The notes: generated from the letters alone by a model not told the origin. 64,000 bases of DNA from Plazaster borealis (GCA_021014325.1 CM037462.1:3132318-3196317), one strand, 5' to 3'; counted from the first letter of the stretch, positions 10,347 through 21,704 are shown. Numbers and translations: made by a program.

Positions 10347-10514
10347 GGTTTCTTTTTGTTAAATCACTAGGACCTAGATTGAGGGAGATTTTACACAGGG
10401 GATGAAAACTTCATACCAGATGGGACTTGATTAAAAAACCACAATGATCATCCTATTAATTTTGTAAACTGGAATGGGGGAGAGTAGGGGGCCTGAAAAA
10501 AACAAAAAACAAAA

Positions 10515-10516
10515 CA

Positions 10517-10567
<51 letters not shown>

Positions 10568-10568
10568 A
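10515..10568. repeat. (AAC)n microsatellite
   Basis: About 17 uninterrupted CAA/AAC triplets. The long poly-Val or poly-Cys frames this creates on the minus strand are not genes. Confidence 0.97.
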
Positions 10569-10648
10569 ACATGATTTTGGCAAAACTTGAGTTCTCAAAT
10601 GAACACTTTCCAGACATATGAGTAGGCCTACCAAGAAGCAAAGCAATG

Positions 10649-11045
10649 CAGGATTGGTAGAGTTGGCAAAACACAGACAGTGTTCATGTTTTGTGTGATC
10701 ATGGAGGTAATTCTACCTCCATGGTGTGATCAACCATACATGAAAAAACAACTGTGAAAATTTGGGCTTAATCCGTTGTGTGAATCAGGAGAAAAGTATT
10801 GAAAAAACATTCACAATTTTCAGCATGTAAACACATTGTCCTTAGTTTTAATGGTTGAACAGACTGAAATCAGTTGATGCTTCTTCTTTTTTTAGGGTTT
10901 TGTCAAATTTGACTTTATTTCAGAGGGAAATATTTCACAGAAAAATTATGGTTCTCGGGTATAAATTCATTATCAGTAAGCTTTCAGACTAAAATTATAG
11001 GCCCTACTATATGATGTTTTTATCCTGTTTTATAATACCTTTAAA
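10649..11045. mobile_element. Diverged MITE of the 3267-3645 family
   Basis: The ends read GCAGGATTGGTAG and, at the right, TTTTATAATACCTTTAA. The interior shares CTGTGAAAATTTGGGCTTAAT and TTTCAGAGGGAAATATTTCA with other members. It matches 17515-17879 best, in inverted orientation. Confidence 0.65.
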
Positions 11046-13250
11046 CGAAATTTAATGAGTTTTGAATCTGGGCCTACCTTTATAAAACTCGGGGAGGGGG
11101 TGGTCTTTATCCAAAGCAAGTGTTGGATCATATTTTTGGGGCGATCCCATTAATAAAATGGTCTTAATTTAAAATGATTCCGCTACGCTGTATGAAGTTC
11201 AGACAGCGAATTGACCTTGATAGAAAATAGAATCGAATGAGGCAACCTGATTTGGTGTGCGCAAACCTCCTGTTCTCAAGTCATTACAGTTCGGAAAGCC
11301 CACAATACTCATTAGTTGAATCATAGAGAAAGGACAGGCTACTGGTTGTATATATCAGGGCCATTTTAGTGTAGGAGTTCAGTACACTTTGTCAGGTGTT
11401 GCGGCGTTTACACTCAGTTGGATTGGTGCTATAAAAACAAACTATAAAACAGCAACTGAGCGATCGGGGGCGGGGGGGGGGGGCTACATTTAATTCTTAA
11501 TATGTTCTGCTAACTAACGAAGTTTGACGGAAAGCAAAGTTACCTCTGATTTAAACTCACAATCTCAAGTAAATCGCACTGGCATGACTGGCACACATGC
11601 TGACGATCGATGCTGAAATCTGGTCTTTGCTCTCGACTCAAGAGAAGAAAACACAGGAACGACGTCATCTCCGTGCTTCAGCCGCCATGATCGTTCCACT
11701 TCAGAAACTCCTAACTTTGTACTGTAGTGATTAATTCGCACTACATGTACTACTTCCAGTTTCGGGGCCATCATCACAACAGATACAATTGTTATTTAAA
11801 TTAGGGTGTTCCCCTTCGCCGCACCCCCACTGATGGGTCGGTGCCTTTTATCGTGTCTGTGTGGGTACCACTCGCCGGCCTCGCGCTCGCGCTGAGCTGG
11901 TTTGCGCACGGTTAAAGCTCCATTCTTGTTGTTTAATATACCGCCCTCTAGAGGTAGTTTTGGAATACCAAAAACTTTACGGCTCAAAAAGTTTAGGCTA
12001 GCCTCTAACCTTTAATAGCCTACGGCTCAATCAAGTGCAAACAAACTAATTTACATCATTTAAAGTGTTATGAGATCCTAATACATGTACATTAGTTACG
12101 TGTGTTCAACGCACGCTGTCAATCATTCTTTGTGTGTAAGGTCGTTAACCTTAGTGGGCGATACTAATAGAATGATCTAGAGTAGTACTTTCTAGAAAAC
12201 GACACAAATCCTTTATATACGGGCTGGGGGTAAATCTAGGACGGGACACAAATACTCAAGACTGGTGGAAGCTACGACTTCTGTGATTGTGATTCAACTC
12301 GTTGGAGGAGCTTTTGGTAGAGTTCGCTTTTGACCGAGTGCAGTTAAAGAGCTTAATTTAAATCCGGAAAGGACAGTTTCGAACTTAATCTACAGTTCGG
12401 TATTTTGGGGTCTTTTCCCCATATTTTGTGGCGGGTGTCAGATTGTGTACCCGTTGTTGCTTCGTCTTCTTCTGGACATTTTTCGGAGTGAGTTCGCCCC
12501 GTGGTAGCTCATAGTCACATCGGCAAAGAACTGTTTTACCGCCCCTGGAGTTGATCGTTTTAGAGCCAGTGTATGTGATCCTCGCTGTATCTTCTGTTGC
12601 CGTGATCCTCGCCTGTATTTCATCCCGGTTGACGTATTAGCCTGTGAGATTACTTATTTTTTATACGATCTATTTTAATGTACACTTGTTTTACTCAATC
12701 ATTGTACGTTTGTTAAACCCAATAGGTATTTGAAGTGGCCGATAGTTTCATTATTAAATCACTTTGATTCTGTGTTCTTTACATCCGTGTCACCTTGTTT
12801 GATTTCTTTGTTGCATCTGAGAAAATTCAGGCTTTTTGAGTGATTTATATTCACGGATAGTTTGGAGATTTTTGGATCGTAACAAAAGTTAAAGACAGAG
12901 TGCAGAATTTGTAATGTCGGAAAATCAAATAACCAACTCCAATATCTCACTGGTTAAAAAGTTCATACCAGTACATCAAGGAAGTTGAAATGATGATAGA
13001 AGGATGATCGAAAATACTGCTTGATTATAAACTTCCACCTTCCGAAACATTCCTGACACAACTCTTGGCTGTTGTTTGTTGTTTCACTACTTAGCTATAA
13101 CTAAGTGATTCAAAGAATTTACATGTTGATTACATGGTGTGTTTATTAAAAGATATTAAACATAATTAACTATCACTGACTTCGTATTAAATTTTAACTG
13201 AGACTCGTTCTCGTAGCTTGGGCATACTCGCTCAGCCTTGTTATAACCCC
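11046..13250. other. Unassigned stretch, possible promoter or LTR-like segment at 12190-12640
   Basis: No coding exon could be supported. A TATA-like TTTATATACGG lies at about 12211, followed by roughly 400 bp of less AT-rich sequence and then an AT-rich tract. This could be a promoter with untranslated exon or a solo LTR. No matching second LTR, primer-binding site or polypurine tract was found in the window, so neither reading is established. Confidence 0.25.
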
Positions 13251-13257
13251 ATGCTCC

Positions 13258-13650
13258 CCCAATTTCATAGAGCAGCTAAAGCAGAAAATATTGCTTTAAA
13301 ATGTTCTGCTTATCCAAAATATGCAGGATACCAGTCACAGATTGTACATGTGGCATGGTACTTTGGCTGGTAACCTTATTCTGTTAAGCATTTTTTTGTT
13401 GTGCTTAGGTCCTTTTTGTGCTTTTAAGCAGCTCTATGAAATTGCCCCCTGGTCCCTTGGCATCCAAGGCTCCTCTTAGAGCTGGGCCAAATAATTATCA
13501 TAGAGCTGCTCAAGCAGAAAAAGTTAGCTAAGCACAAGATTTTATGCTTACCAGAATAAGGTTACCAGGAAAAATGTCATACTGGTATTCTGCTTATACG
13601 GTTTGCTTAGCAGATTGTTAAGCAATATTTTCTGCTTAAGCAGCTCAATG
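13258..13650. mobile_element. Two tandem palindromic MITEs (AATTTCATAGAGC family)
   Basis: 13258-13446 has ends CAATTTCATAGAGCAGC and GCAGCTCTATGAAATTGCC. A second copy at about 13490-13650 starts at TCATAGAGCTGCTCAAGCAG. Both share the CTGGTAACC core of the 5091-5282 element. Confidence 0.8.
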
Positions 13651-13852
13651 AAAAAGAGAGGCATAATTATTATTTTGATGTGACCTACATCTCATTGTGA
13701 GATACATCTCAGAAAAATGACTTAATTAGCAGAAGTCATGATTATGGCTTATGCTAATTCATAATTATAAGATATGTCATAATTGTGACTCTCACTATGT
13801 CAAGTTATTGTGAGATATAAGTCATAATTACGATTTTCCTTTTTTCTCTGTC

Positions 13853-14240
13853 TGTATACGTTTGGTAATTGGAACCCATTGTTTGTTTCAATCCGTAGTT
13901 GTAGATAAATACCATAAAACTAACCTGTAAAAATTTCATTGCAAAAGGTGGTAGTGTTTTTGAGATATAATAGTGCCTAAAATCTGGAGCGGTTATGTCC
14001 ACGCAGGAAGAATAATCTGCATTGGAATACACAATCCGAGAAACGTTACTACAGTAACGCATCTCAGATTCAAATTGTTGGGGGATAAAAAGTGATATAT
14101 TTTTCTCTATCCGCAGTACTTCGAAGTGAAAAGTTTCTCAAAATGCATTATAGGCTACTATCCAAAGCTGCTGTACTTCTTATCAAGTATAAGTTTTTAT
14201 TGCCAATAATTTTCAGTCATTACCAAACGTATACAGACCC
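13853..14240. mobile_element. MITE, GTATACGTTTGGTAATTGG family
   Basis: The ends are inverted (TGTATACGTTTGGTAATTG against ATTACCAAACGTATACAGA). Diagnostic interior: CTGGAGCGGTTATGTCC, AAAAAGTGATAT and CCAAAGCTGCTGTACTTCTT. Further copies are at 15967-16310, 24951-25347 and, in opposite orientation, about 18165-18381. Confidence 0.85.
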
Positions 14241-14630
14241 TAAAGTCTTGAGTTGAGTAAGCCGTTCGCTCTCAAACCTAAGACATAACAATTTGCGCCC
14301 AAGGTAAACATTCCAAGCACTGGTTGAGACTTGAACCTTCAAACTCACTCGGTGAGTACCCAAAACACACAAGAAACTTAACAGGGACAATTAAATAAAC
14401 AGACAGAAGAACTTGTTGATTTGAGTTACCAAAATAATTTATTAAAATAATTATAACATCAAAATGTTGTTTAAGTCTATGGGAAACTTAACGTTTTTCA
14501 AAGCAAAACATTTTAACATAAAAGGGGGTGGGGGCTTTTAATTTCATAGTGCTCAGCTATTTTAAGTGCTTGAACAGATCCATGAAATAGACACAAACTT
14601 TAAGATTTGTTTTCCTGTCAGCCTCGATCA

Positions 14631-15084
14631 GGGGTCAATTTCATAGAGCTGCTTAACGGCCGACTTTGTGCTTACTGCGCGAGTTTCCATTTCACAGCGC
14701 TGCTAACCGTAAGCACATGAAAAGGCATGCTACCTTCCGGTGCTTACTGCATGAAAATGAATGGCGTACCAATGCAAACCCATGGTTAACGCGCAAGATG
14801 GCCGCCTAATTTTCTTGCTAATCTGTGAAATGCGCTTAATCACATTTTTCCGCAAATAAGCACGAAAATTTGCTCACAGTTAAGCAGCGCTATGAAATTG
14901 ACCCCAGCTGGTAGTTTGAATGGGGGACCAATAAGATATCTGCATCACGATAAAAATGTTCTTATCAGAATAAGGTTACCAGCCAAAATGCTATTTCAAA
15001 TGGAGGCCGTCTGTGATTGGTTCCCTGCTAATTTTTGCTTTGCAGAAAATGGTTTAGCTTAAGCAGCTCCGTGAAATTGGGCCA
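14631..15084. mobile_element. Palindromic MITE(s), AATTTCATAGAGC family
   Basis: 14631-14906 begins GGGGTCAATTTCATAGAGCTG and ends CGCTATGAAATTGACCCC, with GTAAGCAC motifs inside. A partial copy follows at about 14977-15084, ending GCTCCGTGAAATTGGGCC. Confidence 0.75.
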
Positions 15085-15966
15085 TTATTAGTATGATTAT
15101 TAACCTGTTTTTTGGTGTAAAATTAAATGTCAAAAATTTCACTCACACATTCCTTCCGTTTTATAAAAAATAAACTTTTATGAAAAGAAATTTTAGAGGA
15201 AAATTTTTCTTACTTTTAAAATAACAATACAAACACTATTAGATATTTCTCTATACAAAAGAAAGCATTTATTTGTAAACAAACAATATTGTAGATAGCT
15301 ATAAATCCTGGCGAATCGAAAACGCTTAAGACAAAATAAAACATTCATTGTACTACAAAAACAACAACACGCGTAGGCATTGTTCAGGTAACCGACGACT
15401 CTTTTATGACCCACTATGAATTTGAAAGCCTTCCACTCGTCAAATCATAATCTACCTCTCAATACTTTCCACTGCAAAGTATCAGTAGCTCCTGAAGAAA
15501 AATCTAGCTTTGAAGAAACAATCCAGGAAACAGAAGTCGGGCCACGTGAATTCAGGGGACGATCAAGCCTGCGAATGACCTCTCTGAAAAAATACACCTG
15601 GAGGAATACAAAACATTTGGATCAATATAATGTTGTTTTCGTTTGTTTTGGGGGTATTTTTTGCTACCTAAAACGCACAAAATGAACATTGACAAACATT
15701 ATTTTGCACCCTTTTCCTCGGAAGATTGTCAATTTATCCCATCGAGATCCAAAGAGGTCCACATAATGTATAGGGACTTGAAACACTATGTGGACTTAAA
15801 CATGTCCACACAGTGTTTTTGTACAGTGGTGAAGAATAGGATTTTCCTTAAGTGTACAGAACGAAGGAATGTCCACAGAGTGAATACAACACAGAGCTGT
15901 GTGTGACAACCATGTGTTCACTTGTACAATGTACATGGTTGTGGTGCGTGGTTCAGCTTCACTTAC
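15085..15966. other. Gene-free; possible 3' UTR exon of the EF-hand gene (minus) at ~15186-15603
   Basis: On the minus strand an acceptor-like TTCCTCCAG|GTG precedes ~420 bp of sequence ending in an AT-rich tract, with AATAAA (complement of TTTATT) near 15270. It could be a 3' UTR exon downstream of the EF-hand stop codon, but nothing proves it. The plus-strand open frame across 15416-15685 has no recognisable domain. Confidence 0.25.
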
Positions 15967-16310
15967 AGGGATTGTATATACGTTTTGTAATTGGAACCCA
16001 TTGTTTGTTTCAATCCTATATATAGCTTTAGGTATATACCATAAAATAACCTGTAAACATTTCATTTCAAAAGGTGGTAGCGTTTTTGAGATATTGCCGA
16101 AAATCTGGAGCGGTTATGTCCACGCAGGATAAACTGCAACTCAAATTGTCGGGGATAAAAAGTGATATCTTTTTCCATAACTGCAGTACTTCGAAGTGAA
16201 AGGTTTCTCAAAATGCATTTTACTATCCAAAGCTGCTGTACTTCTTACCAAGTAAGTTTTTATTGCCATTATTTTTAAAAGTCATTACCAAACATATACA
16301 GACACTTTAA
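15967..16310. mobile_element. MITE, GTATACGTTTGGTAATTGG family
   Basis: Shares the CTGGAGCGGTTATGTCCACGC, GTGATATCTTTT and GCTGCTGTACTTCTTACC interior with 13853-14240. It is followed by a (CAA)n run at 16345-16378. Confidence 0.8.
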
Positions 16311-16342
16311 TGTTAGCATCATTACGGTATACACCCCCCAAA

Positions 16343-16378
<36 letters not shown>

Positions 16379-16512
16379 AACCACAAAAAAAACCGCAGAA
16401 CTTCAGGGAGTGAGTAAATCAAATTCAAGAGTTTCGCTGCGTCTTGTTCATAATGTTAAGTTTAAACAACATAAACCCATTCATTTCTTACCCATTGTTA
16501 TGTGATGACGTC

Positions 16513-16562
16513 TCACGACTTTGACGCTGCCAAAAATTCATCAAGTGATAACAAGCCATCTC
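16513..16562 (-). CDS. EF-hand gene last coding exon: second half of EF-hand 2 and stop
   Basis: The acceptor is TTTTCTTTTAG. The exon encodes GDGLLSLDEFLAASKS and a TGA stop. Loop 2 is completed exactly across the phase-1 junction, which strongly supports the splice model. Confidence 0.88.
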
Positions 16563-18789
16563 CTAAAAGAAAAACAAAATCAAATTAGTCCCCCTATTCA
16601 TACACAAAAAGGTCAAATAACTTGCGTCAGAACCGGTAATTTGTCAAGTAGTAAACGATTTTAGATCTCAGCTATTGTTGATGTTAAGTAGTATAATAAA
16701 CTGCGCAAAGAGTGGGGGTATGGGCTTGATTTTTACAAAGCACAATGAACTGTGCAAGGGGCGGGGTGCGTTGGGGTAGAGCTCGAATTTTACAAAGCAC
16801 TAAGATTCATCTTAAGATGAGTTGTCAATAACGCAAAAGTGATTTGTTCTGTGGCGTCACACTTTACTTCGCAATTAAGATTGATACAAAGCTTAAAGGC
16901 GTCGTACACGTTTGGCAATTGTCAAAGACCAGTGTTCTCATTTGGTGTATCCCAACATTATGCATAAAATAACAAGCCTGTGAAAATTTGGGCTCAATTG
17001 ATCATCGAAAATGCAAGGAAATGATGAAAGAAAAAACACCCTTGTCGTACAAATTTGTGTGCTTTCAGATAGGAATAAAAACTTCTTGCAAGAAGTTTTT
17101 ATTATTTTAGTGAGAAATTACCTCTTTCTCAAAAACTACGTTACTTCAGAGGGAGTCGTTTCTCACAATGTTTTATACTATCAACAGCTCTCTGTTGCTC
17201 GTTACCAAGTCAGTTTTTATGCTAATATATATTTTGAGTAATTACCAAACGTGTACAGTGCCTTTAAGGTCAATCTAAGTAATAGCTCTTTGTGTAGACC
17301 AGTCCTGGGCCCAATTTCATAAAGCTGTTTAGCAGAAAATTCGGCTAAGCAAATTTCTTTGCTAAGCAAGAAATGAGTGGGGTACCAGTCACATCAATGG
17401 TAACTGTATAGTATTTTGGCTGGTAACCTAATTTCCCAAGCAAGAGTTGTCTGTGCTTAGCAAGTTTCTGTGCTTACATGCTTTATGAAATTGGGCCTTG
17501 GGCCGTTTTAATGATTAAAGGTATTATACAGGATTGGTAAGGATAAAAACATCATTGTTTAATTTTAGTCTGAAAGCTTACTGATTATGAAGTTCATACA
17601 TTTTTTTTCTGCGAATTATTTCTCTCTGAAATGAAATCATAATTCGAGGAAACTGTATCTGAAAACCCCCCAAAACGCAACAGCTGATTTCGGTTGTCAC
17701 AACCAAAATTAAGGAAAGTGTGTTTACATGGTTTTTCACTATTTTCTCCTGACTCACACAACGGATGAAGCCCAAATTTCCACATGTTTGCTATTACATG
17801 TTGGTATTGATCACACAAAACATGAACACTGTCTGCGACTATTTTGTCAGCTCTACCAATCATGTATAATACCTTTTAAAGAGAGACACCCAACGTACCA
17901 TTTTTGTCGAAGGCGGTCACAATCTGCACAAAGTCCTCCGCGTTCCCTTTCCGCCTCACCCACTCCTCCTTGTTGACTTTAGTGTCGTCATCCGCGTCCA
18001 GCTCGTCAAACAATTCACTCATCATCTTGTTCATGGCTTGTAATTTGTTGTCGAGAGAGGCATCTTCGTTGCCATCCCTTCGTCTTCTGCAAATTAGAAC
18101 AATCCATTCAAAATTGAAATAACTTTTTAATGTAATTTATGGGGTGCCAACTTCGTAAAAGAGGCGTTTCAACAGTCGTTTCTCAGATTGTGTATTCCAG
18201 TTGCAGTTTATTCTTCCTGCGTGGACATAACCGCTCAAAATTTTCGGCAATATCTCAAAAATGCTACCACCTTATAAAATGAAATGTTCATAGGTTAGTT
18301 GTATGGTATATATCTACAACTACATATAATTGAAACAAACAGTGGGTTCCAATTACCAAACGTATACAATCCCTTTCAATGATTGATATCCAAACCCTCA
18401 GGAGAAAATAACTTCAAGAAGACGGGGGAAAAAAAGTTTTTGATTGGTGCAAACAGTGCGTTTTCCTGATGACTGTTGTCTACAGATGCTTAAGCTCACC
18501 GGGTAATTGAAAAACATTCGGATGGAGACTTGAATGTAGGCTACACTTCAAAAGCCCAATAACGAATCATTGTTCAAAAACAAAATTCTAAGAATTTGTT
18601 TTGGGGGCGCGTCTCTTACCTGAATGGGTGCGGGGGAATTGGTCCTTTTCCCGGGTTGTAGACGTTACCGTTGCTCGATGGAGACGGGGTGTGGCTTCCT
18701 CCTCCGCTGCCCGTGGATGACGGGGAGCACGCCTCGGAGATGACGAGTATGCAGACAAGAAGGGTCAGTGTGATTACGATGCCGCTCAT
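16513..18789 (-). CDS. Secreted two-EF-hand calcium-binding protein, 135 residues
   Basis: Three coding exons (18789-18620, 18086-17899, 16562-16513) join in phases 2 and 1 and end at TGA 16515-16513. Residues 1-20 are a hydrophobic signal peptide (cleavage probably near A20/C21). Residues 21-56 are a Ser/Gly/Pro-rich linker, followed by RRRR at 57-60, a possible furin-type processing site. Residues 84-98 form EF-hand 1 with loop ligands D87, D89, D91, K93, N95, E98. EF-hand 2 has D117, N119, D121, L123, S125, E128, with G122 and hydrophobic L124 in canonical places. The intron cuts loop 2 at G120. The protein should act outside the cell or in the secretory pathway as a calcium binder. I know no named orthologue. 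Domain calls are firm; function is not. Confidence 0.88.
16796..16890. repeat. Partial palindromic repeat related to 29725-29878
   Basis: Shares AAAGCACTAAGATTCATCTTAAGATGAGTTGTCAA and CTTCGCAATTAAGATTGATAC in abbreviated form with the later copy, and lacks its right terminus. Confidence 0.6.
16893..17267. mobile_element. MITE, TTAAAGGC...GTACACG family
   Basis: Near full-length counterpart of 3267-3645 in the opposite orientation. A short internal hairpin around ACTTCTTGCAAGAAGT lies near 17080. It sits between the last two coding exons of the EF-hand gene. Confidence 0.88.
17309..17879. mobile_element. Two adjacent intronic MITEs
   Basis: 17309-17497 belongs to the AATTTCATAAAGC palindromic family (ends CCCAATTTCATAAAGCTG and GCTTTATGAAATTGGG). 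17515-17879 has ends TTAAAGGTATTATACAGG and ATGTATAATACCTTTTAA. The second ends 20 bp before the end of EF-hand exon 3. Confidence 0.8.
17899..18086 (-). CDS. EF-hand gene exon 3: RRRR site, EF-hand 1, first half of loop 2
   Basis: 188 bp between acceptor CTAATTTGCAG and donor AATG|GTACG; it carries FDELDADDDTKVNKEEW. Confidence 0.88.
18165..18381. mobile_element. MITE fragment, GTATACGTTTGGTAATTGG family
   Basis: Reverse orientation. It ends GGGTTCCAATTACCAAACGTATAC and contains GGACATAACCGCTC, the complement of the family's GAGCGGTTATGTCC. Confidence 0.8.
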
Positions 18790-18838
18790 GATTTCCTCGA
18801 AAATAGGTGACGAAATGAGGAACGACGGTTTAACAGTT
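18620..18838 (-). CDS. EF-hand gene exon 2: start codon, signal peptide and linker
   Basis: The acceptor is TTTTTTCTTCAG (exon starts 18838). A 49-nt untranslated part precedes ATG at 18789. The donor is TTCAG|GTAAGAG, phase 2. The encoded part runs from the leader through the Ser/Gly-rich and PGKGPIPPHPF linker. Confidence 0.85.
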
Positions 18839-19049
18839 CTGAAGAAAAAAAAATCAAATCAAACAAATGCAACGTTAGGGGCCATTCAGATGTTCTTCTT
18901 TTTTTCAAAATTGTGGGTGGGTGGGTAAAAAAAATAAATGAAAATCGAAATTCATATATAATTATTAACAAACGAAAAAGAAGAAGAACAAATACCCAGC
19001 TGGCCAAGATCGTCAACTTCATTCCTGATTAAACTACAAAGTTGTTTGT

Positions 19050-19391
19050 TTAAAGGTATTGTACACTTTTGGTAACAGCCCAAAATCAGTGTCCACATTT
19101 TTTTGTGATTCAACATATGCATGAACAAACAAACCTGTGAAAGTTTGAGTTTAATTGGTCATCGAGGTCACGAGAAAATAGTGAAAAGACACCTCATGTG
19201 TTTTCTGTTTTTTCAAATTGTCGCGCGTGATAAAAACTATTGTTTTACTCATTTCTTACAAACGATAGCATTTTAGGCAGAAATATTTTAAGGAACCCTT
19301 TCTATCATTACTTACTTTAAATCATGTAAGTTATGCGTGAATCTGTGAACATTGTGTTTTTCGATCTTACCAATAGTGTACAGGCCTTTAA
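19050..19391. mobile_element. Diverged MITE of the GTACACTTTTGGTAA type
   Basis: The ends are TTAAAGGTATTGTACACTTTTG and CCAATAGTGTACAGGCCTTTAA. The interior has CTGTGAAAGTTTGAGTTTAATTGG, as in sister copies. Confidence 0.75.
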
Positions 19392-19730
19392 GCCAGGAAA
19401 AGACATTGAAAACTATTGATGTTGGATACCTTTGATCTAAAATATCTGGTTCATTTGAGGCATTACTTTATTCTTCAGTGTATAGATTTATTATGAAGCC
19501 ATTAAAAGTCGAAATTTGGGGCGGGTGGGTGGGTGGGTCAAAACAATAAAATCGAAATGTTTTAATATTTACTATTCTGAATTGCCCCTTACTGGGTTAA
19601 CCCTTTAACCATCACCCGAATATACAAAATATGGTATGAAAACGGTTATGAATATAATGCATATCATTATCAAATAATAAACGAACAACGAAATTGACAA
19701 AATAGAGAGACCGCCAACATAGGGCTAGAC

Positions 19731-19826
19731 AGCTCAGTTGGTAGAGCGCCGGCACGTTAATCCGGAGGTCGTTGATTCAAATCCCGCTCTAGTAATATTT
19801 TCTTTGTTCAACCCCGAATATAATGC
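19731..19826 (+). repeat. tRNA-like sequence with Asn-type (GTT) anticodon loop and conserved 3' flank
   Basis: Contains CAGCTCAGTTGGTAGAGCG (A box), CCGGCACGTTAATCCGG (anticodon arm) and GATTCAAATCC (B box). The loop has C instead of T before the anticodon position, and the 3' flank is shared with the copy at 4186. A tRNA-derived repeat is more likely than a functional tRNA gene. Confidence 0.6.
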
Positions 19827-19867
19827 ATATCTAACAAGCCCATTAATGATATACACAACACATCAGA

Positions 19868-20059
19868 CCCCAATTTTACGAAGCTGTTATAAGCAGAAAA
19901 TTCTGCTTAATAAATTTCTTTGCTTAGAGAGAAATAACTGGGCACCAAGTGCAGCAATGGTACTGTGTGGTATTTTAGCTAGTAACATTATTATTGCTAA
20001 GCAAGAGTTTTCTGTGCTGAGCAAGTTCTTGTGCTTACAGGCTTTATGAAATTGGGCCC
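19868..20059. mobile_element. Palindromic MITE, AATTTCATAGAGC family
   Basis: Diverged copy with ends CCCAATTTTACGAAGCTG and GGCTTTATGAAATTGGGCCC. The interior carries the TATTTTAGCTAGTAAC core. Confidence 0.7.
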
Positions 20060-20435
20060 AGATAAGAGGGCACAACTGAAGGAGAATACTGAAGCTAGAA
20101 ATAGACCTCCATGGTTAGTTGGTTACACGTCTTGAAGTCACAAATATTTGCTCGCATCAGTTTTTTTCACTTTGAAATTCTCAAAAAGTATTGATTTACA
20201 GTAGGATTATTTTAATAAAAACAAAATCTTCAAAATTGACCAAGTTTTACGGTGCAGTGGGGATAAGCCATCTGGTAACACGAGAAACCAGTTTGGCCCA
20301 GCCACGTGGACGGCAAATTGCATCATAACCAACAGGCTTAACACACCTATTGCGCAATCCAAACCACTTAAAAGATACCGACCCCCCAAAAATGAAAGAT
20401 TAACTTGCACTGCAGACCAGTTTTTTACAACTTAC

Positions 20436-20641
20436 CTGAAATTTATTTAGTAGAATCTCCTCTTGTTGAGAGTGAAGTTTCACCGGTGGTTTTAGTGGGG
20501 GTTTTTCTTCAAGTTCTTCAGCAGCAGGTAGGCCTACGTAGTTTTGTACGGCAGGCTGGTTGTGTTGCGGAGAGCAAGGTGGAGAGCAAGGTGGCACTAC
20601 TGTCAGCTGTGTGGGATGCCCGGAGTTTGCGGTCGAGTGGC
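20436..20641 (-). other. Probable non-coding first exon of the EF-hand gene
   Basis: A strong donor TTTCAG|GTAAGTTG lies at 20436. If transcription starts about 30 nt below the TATA box, the exon begins near 20641 and contains no ATG. An upstream ATG at 20645 would open a 72-codon frame ending in exon 2, but it lies just above the predicted start. Assignment to the EF-hand gene rests on position, strand and the ready acceptor at 18838; it could also belong to an alternative transcript. Confidence 0.5.
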
Positions 20642-20664
20642 TCACAGCAGGGATTCCCTTCCCG

Positions 20665-20765
20665 ATTTATAGGCAGACACCCCGGCCTTTCTTACTCCCT
20701 CGGGGCCCTATCATCAGCTGATCACCCGATCTCAGGCGATGCGGCGTCCCCAGTATCTGACGTCA
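20665..20765 (-). promoter_or_regulatory. TATA-type promoter with CRE-like site
   Basis: On the minus strand CCTATAAAT (20673-20665) lies 30 nt above the predicted transcript start. A perfect TGACGTCA is at 20758-20765. The order and spacing suit a regulated TATA promoter reading toward the EF-hand gene. Confidence 0.5.
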
Positions 20766-21249
20766 CAAGAAAAAAGGGCAACCCTAAGGAATGTCCAGGG
20801 ACCTTTTCTTTGTTCTGCTTGTCCCGCTTCCAACCCCGGGAATCCCCCATGGGGCCTCCACTGTTGGCAAAGCCATTCCATCGCCGGTCATTGTGCAACT
20901 TTTTGTCTGTGTGGGCCGCAGATTTATTTGCTTTATACACCCTCCCCTTTTAACACTATTTCGTACCCATCTTCTGCAAGACAACATGTTTAAACTTTCA
21001 ACTAAGTTAATTTGTGATTATAAAATGGGATCTATAACACACACACGAACACAACAGTTAAATTTGAATAATTATTTACACTGCAGTCAAAAGGGGATAT
21101 TGCGAAACTTCCAGACCCGATGACGAAGTCACTAATTGCTGCCCCTTCCTCTCTATAGGATTTAGTCTTCCATTCAAATCGGTTCGTCCTGCGGGCGGGA
21201 ACAATTATTCTAGAAAAACAGGGCTTTGACAAAAAGCAGAACCATCGTA

Positions 21250-21330
21250 CGATACTCTGACGTCATGAAGTGGGCGGGGCAAACCCAAGCTGTCCCGGCT
21301 GGCGATTGGTCGGTACTGTATCTAGGGTTA
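21250..21330 (+). promoter_or_regulatory. Possible promoter cluster (CRE-like, GC box, CCAAT)
   Basis: Within 70 bp there are TGACGTCA (about 21259), GTGGGCGGGGC (about 21269), an inverted CCAAT box GATTGG (about 21304) and an AT-rich GGTTAAATAATA. It could drive a plus-strand gene or be the far side of the EF-hand promoter region. No confident gene follows. Confidence 0.3.
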
Positions 21331-21704
21331 AATAATAGCTGAAGATAGAAATGACATTGATCACCCACTTTTAAAACAATTTCTTGTGCTAAACTGAGAC
21401 ACTGATAAGTGTTTTGATAAACGGCCTAAATGGAACAGTGACCCTCGAAGACTCTAAATTGGGTGTGTGGGGGCGGATGGGGTGGCATGATTTCATCGAA
21501 GAATTTTTTCTGATTTTACATTGTAAAAATGCTGTCAAAGTTGGCATATGTTAAGACCCCCAAATCAGCTGTTTCAATTAACGCAACGTGAGCCCGAAAC
21601 GACCGTGCTCAAAATCCCTAAGTTTGGTTTCAATACGGGGCTAATTAAAATATGGCCGACAAATTTAATTACCAGTTTCACTTGATGTGTTTGTTGTAAT
21701 GCAG

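Noticed and set aside
10431..10674. Minus-strand frames with long poly-Val or poly-Cys runs
   Set aside because: Produced by the (AAC)n microsatellite; no gene evidence on either side.
12190..12640. Solo LTR of a retrotransposon
   Set aside because: TATA-like and downstream AT-rich features are suggestive, but no TG...CA boundaries with target duplication and no second copy could be identified.
19731..19802. Functional tRNA-Asn gene
   Set aside because: The base before the anticodon is C instead of T, the acceptor stem is poor, and its 3' flank is shared with another tRNA-like copy at 4186, so a dispersed repeat is more likely.
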